Source: Arthrobacter sp. NEB 688 (GTDB taxonomy: Bacteria; Actinomycetota; Actinomycetes; Actinomycetales; Dermatophilaceae). Taken from it: a stretch of DNA of 64,000 nt. The stretch spans positions 2,108,001-2,172,000 of the forward strand of contig NZ_CP053707.1 in assembly GCF_013201035.1 (NCBI RefSeq), read 5' to 3'. Numbering within the stretch: the stretch's first letter is position 1; each line of letters opens with the position of its first letter. A model generated the notes under the pieces. The model was not told the origin of the DNA. It was given only the letters and a program-made list of their open reading frames with translations, and made no database searches. Position numbers and translations under genes: made by a program. Positions 63,422 to 64,000 of the stretch are shown here, piece after piece.

Positions 63422-64000
63422 GTGCTGCGCACACGTTCCCCGGTCCGGCCGCTGTCGCTCGCCGACCGCGATGCCGCCCTCGAGGTGTGCGCCCGCGACC
63501 TCCCGCGCGGCGTGTTCGTCGCCGCGCGCCTGCTCGAGGGGGCGCGGACCGGCTCCATCGGGTCCGTGCTCGGCCTGCGCGAGGAGGGCGAGCTGCGCTC
63601 CCTGTGCTGGGCCAGCGCCAACGTCGTCCCCGTCGGCACGACCCCCGCCGACCAGCCGGCCTTCGCCGAGCGCCTGCGCCGCTGGCGGGGTCGCGCGGCG
63701 TCGGTGTTCGGCCCGCGCGAGGAGGTCGAGGGGCTGTGGGGCCACCTCGAGCCGCACTGGGGCACCCCCCGGGCCGTGCGTGCCCACCAGCCGCTGCTCG
63801 CGGCGCACCAGCCGCCGTCGGCGCTCGGGGTCGCCCTCGACGAGCGGGTCCGGCCGGCCCGGGCCTCCGAGGTCGACCTGGTCCTGCCCGCCGCCGAGCA
63901 CATGTTCACCGCCGAGATCGGCTACCGCCCGTACACCGGCTCCAGCCGCGGCTACCGGGCCTCCATCGCCGCGCTCGTCGCCCGCGGCCACACCTACGTC
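63422..64000 (+). CDS. GNAT family N-acetyltransferase with DUF4081-like N-terminal domain (3' end outside window)
   Basis: The first 193 codons of a gene running off the window. The visible part (VRPLSLADRDAALEVCARDLPRGVFVAARLLEG, then LCWASANVVPVG and PAAEHMFTAEIGYRPYTGSSRGYRASIAALVARGHTYV) matches the DUF4081 region found at the N terminus of an actinobacterial GNAT protein that commonly follows ispG. The acetyltransferase core itself is beyond the edge. GTG 63422 is six bases after TAGGCT. Confidence 0.82.
   Translation, partial: MLRTRSPVRPLSLADRDAALEVCARDLPRGVFVAARLLEGARTGSIGSVLGLREEGELRSLCWASANVVPVGTTPADQPAFAERLRRWRGRAASVFGPREEVEGLWGHLEPHWGTPRAVRAHQPLLAAHQPPSALGVALDERVRPARASEVDLVLPAAEHMFTAEIGYRPYTGSSRGYRASIAALVARGHTYV

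Overview
The window is a very GC-rich, gene-dense chromosomal segment of an actinobacterium. GTG starts, GTGA/ATGA overlaps, a DUF2469 gene, a Rv2891-like M23 gene beside rpsB and the conserved order smc–ftsY–glnK–glnD–ffh–rpsP–rimM–trmD–rplS–lepB–rnhB–yraN–comM–dprA–xerC–rpsB–tsf–pyrH–frr–cdsA–rlmN–dxr–rseP–ispG all fit the phylum. Gene content is compatible with Micrococcales, perhaps Intrasporangiaceae/Dermatophilaceae, but family rank is inference. I saw no tRNA, rRNA, CRISPR array, insertion sequence or prophage.

Layout. 1-7.8 kb: the 3' part of smc, a previously easy-to-miss 42-residue Cys-rich secreted peptide gene, an epimerase, a first signal peptidase, an M13 peptidase and ftsY. 7.9-14.7 kb: the ammonium module amtB-glnK-glnD, then ffh and a hydrolase. 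14.7-17.3 kb: an amidohydrolase, a TauE/SafE exporter and a divergent Rrf2 regulator. 17.3-23.6 kb: ribosome and secretion genes rpsP, a KH protein, rimM, a trmD-GNAT fusion, rplS, a catalytically dead S26 protein, lepB, rnhB, DUF2469. 23.6-32 kb: an aldehyde dehydrogenase, yraN-comM-dprA-xerC, a repeat-rich membrane protein and an M23 peptidase. 32-45 kb: an aminotransferase, an MFS transporter, rpsB-tsf, NUDIX and phosphoribosyltransferase genes, pyrH, frr, cdsA, rlmN, a PHM-like copper monooxygenase lipoprotein and a LOG protein. 45-57 kb: a putrescine/polyamine uptake and catabolism island (Lrp regulator, class III aminotransferase, FAD oxidoreductase, two aldehyde dehydrogenases, potDABC-type ABC transporter, saccharopine-dehydrogenase-like protein). 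57-64 kb: a stand-alone DnaB-type ATPase, dxr-rseP, an intergenic tandem repeat, a coiled-coil protein, ispG and a truncated GNAT gene.

The genes work as housekeeping blocks (SRP targeting with FtsY/Ffh, nitrogen sensing, ribosome assembly, MEP isoprenoid steps Dxr and IspG, phospholipid synthesis) around one accessory catabolic island. In that island imported putrescine would be transaminated to 4-aminobutanal, oxidised to GABA, then to succinate semialdehyde and succinate.

The most interesting signals are regulatory. (1) yraN-comM-dprA and the M23 peptidase share a pair of 12-bp boxes with identical sequence orientation, identical 29-bp spacing and identical distance (91 and 62 bp) to the start codon, suggesting one undescribed DNA-uptake/cell-wall regulon. 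(2) About twenty genes begin exactly 6-8 bases after a -10-like hexamer, i.e. look leaderless. (3) A tiny secreted CGPC-containing peptide has its own promoter, ribosome site, operator-like palindrome and terminator. (4) A lipoprotein carries a complete set of peptidylglycine-monooxygenase copper ligands.
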